From NCBI RefSeq assembly GCF_004295485.1, contig NZ_CP036164.1, positions 1,054,001 through 1,118,000 on the forward strand: DNA of 64,000 nucleotides. Direction: 5' to 3'. Made by a program: the position numbers and the translations under genes. The notes beneath the pieces were generated by a model that was not told the origin of the DNA, did no database searches, and worked only from the letters and a program-made list of their open reading frames with translations. Origin of the DNA: Janibacter limosus (GTDB taxonomy: Bacteria; Actinomycetota; Actinomycetes; Actinomycetales; Dermatophilaceae). Shown here piece by piece: positions 62,618-64,000 of the stretch (its first letter is position 1; each line of letters opens with the position of its first letter).

Positions 62618-63637
62618 GTGGACGAAGGGTCAAGCAGGCCGGACCGTGGGCGAGGTGCGTCCGGTGGACGCCCCGAGCGGAGCGGTAACGGACGTCCCAG
62701 CGGAGGAGGCCGCCCAGGAGGCCCCTCCCGTGGAGGCAGCCGAGAAGACCGCGGAGGCCGCGGCGGTGGCTGGGAGCGGCGCGATGACCGTCGCGACGAT
62801 CGCGGTGGATCGCGTGGCGGTTCGCGTCCTGAGCGCGGAGGTTCCAATCGCGAGGACGAGGAGAACCGCGGTGGGTCGCGCCTGGTGCCGAAGCAAGGGC
62901 GCCGGCCCGAGCCAGCGATCTCACCGGATGTCACGGGCGCCGAGCTGGACCGCAGTGTGCGACAGCAGCTGCGCACGCTGAGCAAGGAGAACGCCGACGG
63001 CGTGGCTCAGCACCTCGTGATGGTTGCCGCCCTGCTCGAGGCCGAAGACCTCGACGGAGCTCTGGCGCACGCGGAGACTGCCGTACGTCGTGCCGGGCGT
63101 GTGCCCGCTGCTCGTGAGGCGCTTGGCTTTGTCGCCTACCGCATGGGTGACTTCGCCCGCGCCCTGACAGAATTCCGTACCGTGCGCCGGCTGAGTGGCT
63201 CCTCCCACCTGCTGCCTCTCATGGTCGACTGCGAGCGTGGTCTGGGTCGTCCGGCCCGGGCTCTTGAGCTGCTGGGCTCTCCCGAGGCACGGCACCTGGG
63301 ACAAGAGGACCAGGTCGAGCTGCTCATCGTGGGCTCGGGTATCCGACGTGACATGGGCCAACCCCAGGCCGCGGTGCTCGCGCTCCAGGGCCAGGTCGAC
63401 AAGGTGGCCACGAAGCCGTGGGCCGCGCGTGTCTGGTACGCCTACGCTGATGCACTGCTCGATGTCGGCCGCCGCGACGATGCCCGTGCCTGGTTTGCGA
63501 AGGCTGCAGTGGCTGACCAAGACGGTGAGACGGATGCGATCGAACGCGTCGAAGAGCTCGACGGAGTGCAGCTGGCCGAGGTCGAGCTGACCGATGAGCC
63601 CGGTCACGATGACGGGCAGGGACGCCGGGAGTCGTGA
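62618..63637 (+). CDS. RG-rich tetratricopeptide-repeat protein
   Basis: A 339-residue protein. Residues about 8-85 are an unstructured Arg/Gly/Asp-rich tract (GGRPGGPSRGGS, RRDDRRDDRGGS) like RGG boxes of RNA-binding proteins. Residues about 110-310 are helical TPR-like repeats (LLEAEDLDGALAHAETAVRRAG, FVAYRMGDFARALTEFRTVRR). The domain order and the next gene match the mycobacterial tyrS-downstream pair Rv1691-Rv1692 as I recall it. Start GTG 62618 has GAGAGAGG nine bases upstream, better than TTG 62609. The function is unknown. It is coupled to the HAD gene by GTGA. Confidence 0.85.
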   Translation: MDEGSSRPDRGRGASGGRPERSGNGRPSGGGRPGGPSRGGSREDRGGRGGGWERRDDRRDDRGGSRGGSRPERGGSNREDEENRGGSRLVPKQGRRPEPAISPDVTGAELDRSVRQQLRTLSKENADGVAQHLVMVAALLEAEDLDGALAHAETAVRRAGRVPAAREALGFVAYRMGDFARALTEFRTVRRLSGSSHLLPLMVDCERGLGRPARALELLGSPEARHLGQEDQVELLIVGSGIRRDMGQPQAAVLALQGQVDKVATKPWAARVWYAYADALLDVGRRDDARAWFAKAAVADQDGETDAIERVEELDGVQLAEVELTDEPGHDDGQGRRES

Positions 63638-64000
63638 CGGGCGTCGGGCTGGCCGCACGGTTCGACGGAGTGGTCTGTGACCTCGACGGTGTCGTCTACG
63701 CGGGGCCCGGGGCCATCGAGCACGCAGCCGATGCGCTCAATGCGTTGACGATCCCTGTCGTCTTCGCGACAAACAATGCCTCGCGCAGTCCGCACGATGT
63801 CGGTGAGCACCTCCGGCGGCTCGGTCTGCGGGCTTGCGACGGGGCCGTGCTGACGTCCTCTCTGGCTGCGGCCAGAATCCTTGCCCGCGACCTGCCATCG
63901 GGCAGCCAGGTCATGGCGGTCGGGGGGCCCGGTGTCGCCGAGGCACTGCGTGCGGTCGGACTGCACCCCCTTACGCCCGGTGCCGACGGCGCGCCGGCGG
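63634..64000 (+). CDS. HAD-IIA family hydrolase (NagD-like phosphatase), cut by window edge
   Basis: The first 122 residues of a HAD phosphatase. FDGVVCDLDGVVYAG contains motif I (DxDGV) with the catalytic aspartates, and VVFATNNASRS is motif II. This class IIA form dephosphorylates small phosphorylated metabolites. GTG 63634 overlaps the TPR gene stop. The C-terminal cap and motifs III-IV lie beyond the window. Confidence 0.92.
   Translation, partial: MTGVGLAARFDGVVCDLDGVVYAGPGAIEHAADALNALTIPVVFATNNASRSPHDVGEHLRRLGLRACDGAVLTSSLAAARILARDLPSGSQVMAVGGPGVAEALRAVGLHPLTPGADGAPA

Overview
The window is high-GC chromosomal DNA from a Gram-positive actinobacterium. The best fit is Micrococcales, most likely family Intrasporangiaceae. 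The evidence is the GC-rich codon use, the GTG-rich starts with 4-base stop/start overlaps, a PriA-type HisA, a polyphosphate glucokinase, and several gene orders that match those I recall from mycobacteria (aceE-DUF3052-ahpE, rhodanese-metZ, mpg-tyrS-TPR-HAD). The genus cannot be fixed without a 16S search. Most of the window is core metabolism and information processing.

Layout. 1-2.5 kb (minus): the 5' part of aceE (cut by the window edge) and fdhD. 2.5-12.8 kb (mostly plus): two bacterial PH-domain membrane proteins, DUF3052, an AhpE-type peroxiredoxin, a 2OG-Fe(II) oxygenase, tRNA-Val(TAC) almost touching nif3, a coiled-coil zinc-ribbon protein, a membrane protein, rhodanese plus metZ, yaaA (minus) and an RNB exonuclease. 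12.86-13.64 kb: a yybP-ykoY manganese riboswitch ahead of a GDT1/UPF0016 manganese exporter. 13.68-14.06 kb: RNase P RNA (rnpB).

14.06-19.24 kb is the accessory region. The 3' end of rnpB is partly repeated at 19220-19242, and a decayed tyrosine-integrase C-terminus sits next to rnpB. Paired AGTCCTCA repeats lie just inside each end. This looks like a 5.2-kb integrated element. Its cargo is an IS110 transposase, a compact HipA/HipT-like kinase overlapping a protein that joins a HipS-like N-terminus to a HIRAN domain, and three small membrane proteins. The kinase-HIRAN pair is the best candidate for an undescribed toxin or defence system.

19.3-24.0 kb (mostly minus): an APC-type permease, ppgK, map, a methyltransferase and panB. 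24.2-31.0 kb (plus): a secreted M6 metalloprotease, a GlnA2-type glutamine synthetase and glnE. 31.0-36.8 kb: a tightly coupled operon hisD-hisC-hisB-(unknown)-hisH-priA-sseB. 36.8-39.2 kb: infC (AUC start, preceded by a putative attenuator)-rpmI-rplT-trmH. 39.3-41.3 kb (minus): furA-katA. 41.4-42.8 kb: an unfamiliar protein with a WXG-like N-terminus. 42.9-46.5 kb: pheST. 46.6-53.9 kb: argCJBDFRH with no argG, preceded by ARG-box-like sites. 53.9-56.6 kb: mpg, bfd-bfr (minus, under an IdeR-like box) and tyrS. 56.6-62.5 kb: an rRNA operon (16S-23S-5S) with three candidate promoters and a strong terminator. 62.6-64.0 kb: an RG-rich TPR protein and the start of a HAD-IIA phosphatase, cut by the window edge.

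Several starts lie 6-8 bases after a TAGACT-like -10 box (map, hisD, pheS and others), so leaderless mRNAs appear common here. All family assignments rest on reading motifs by eye; no database search was run.
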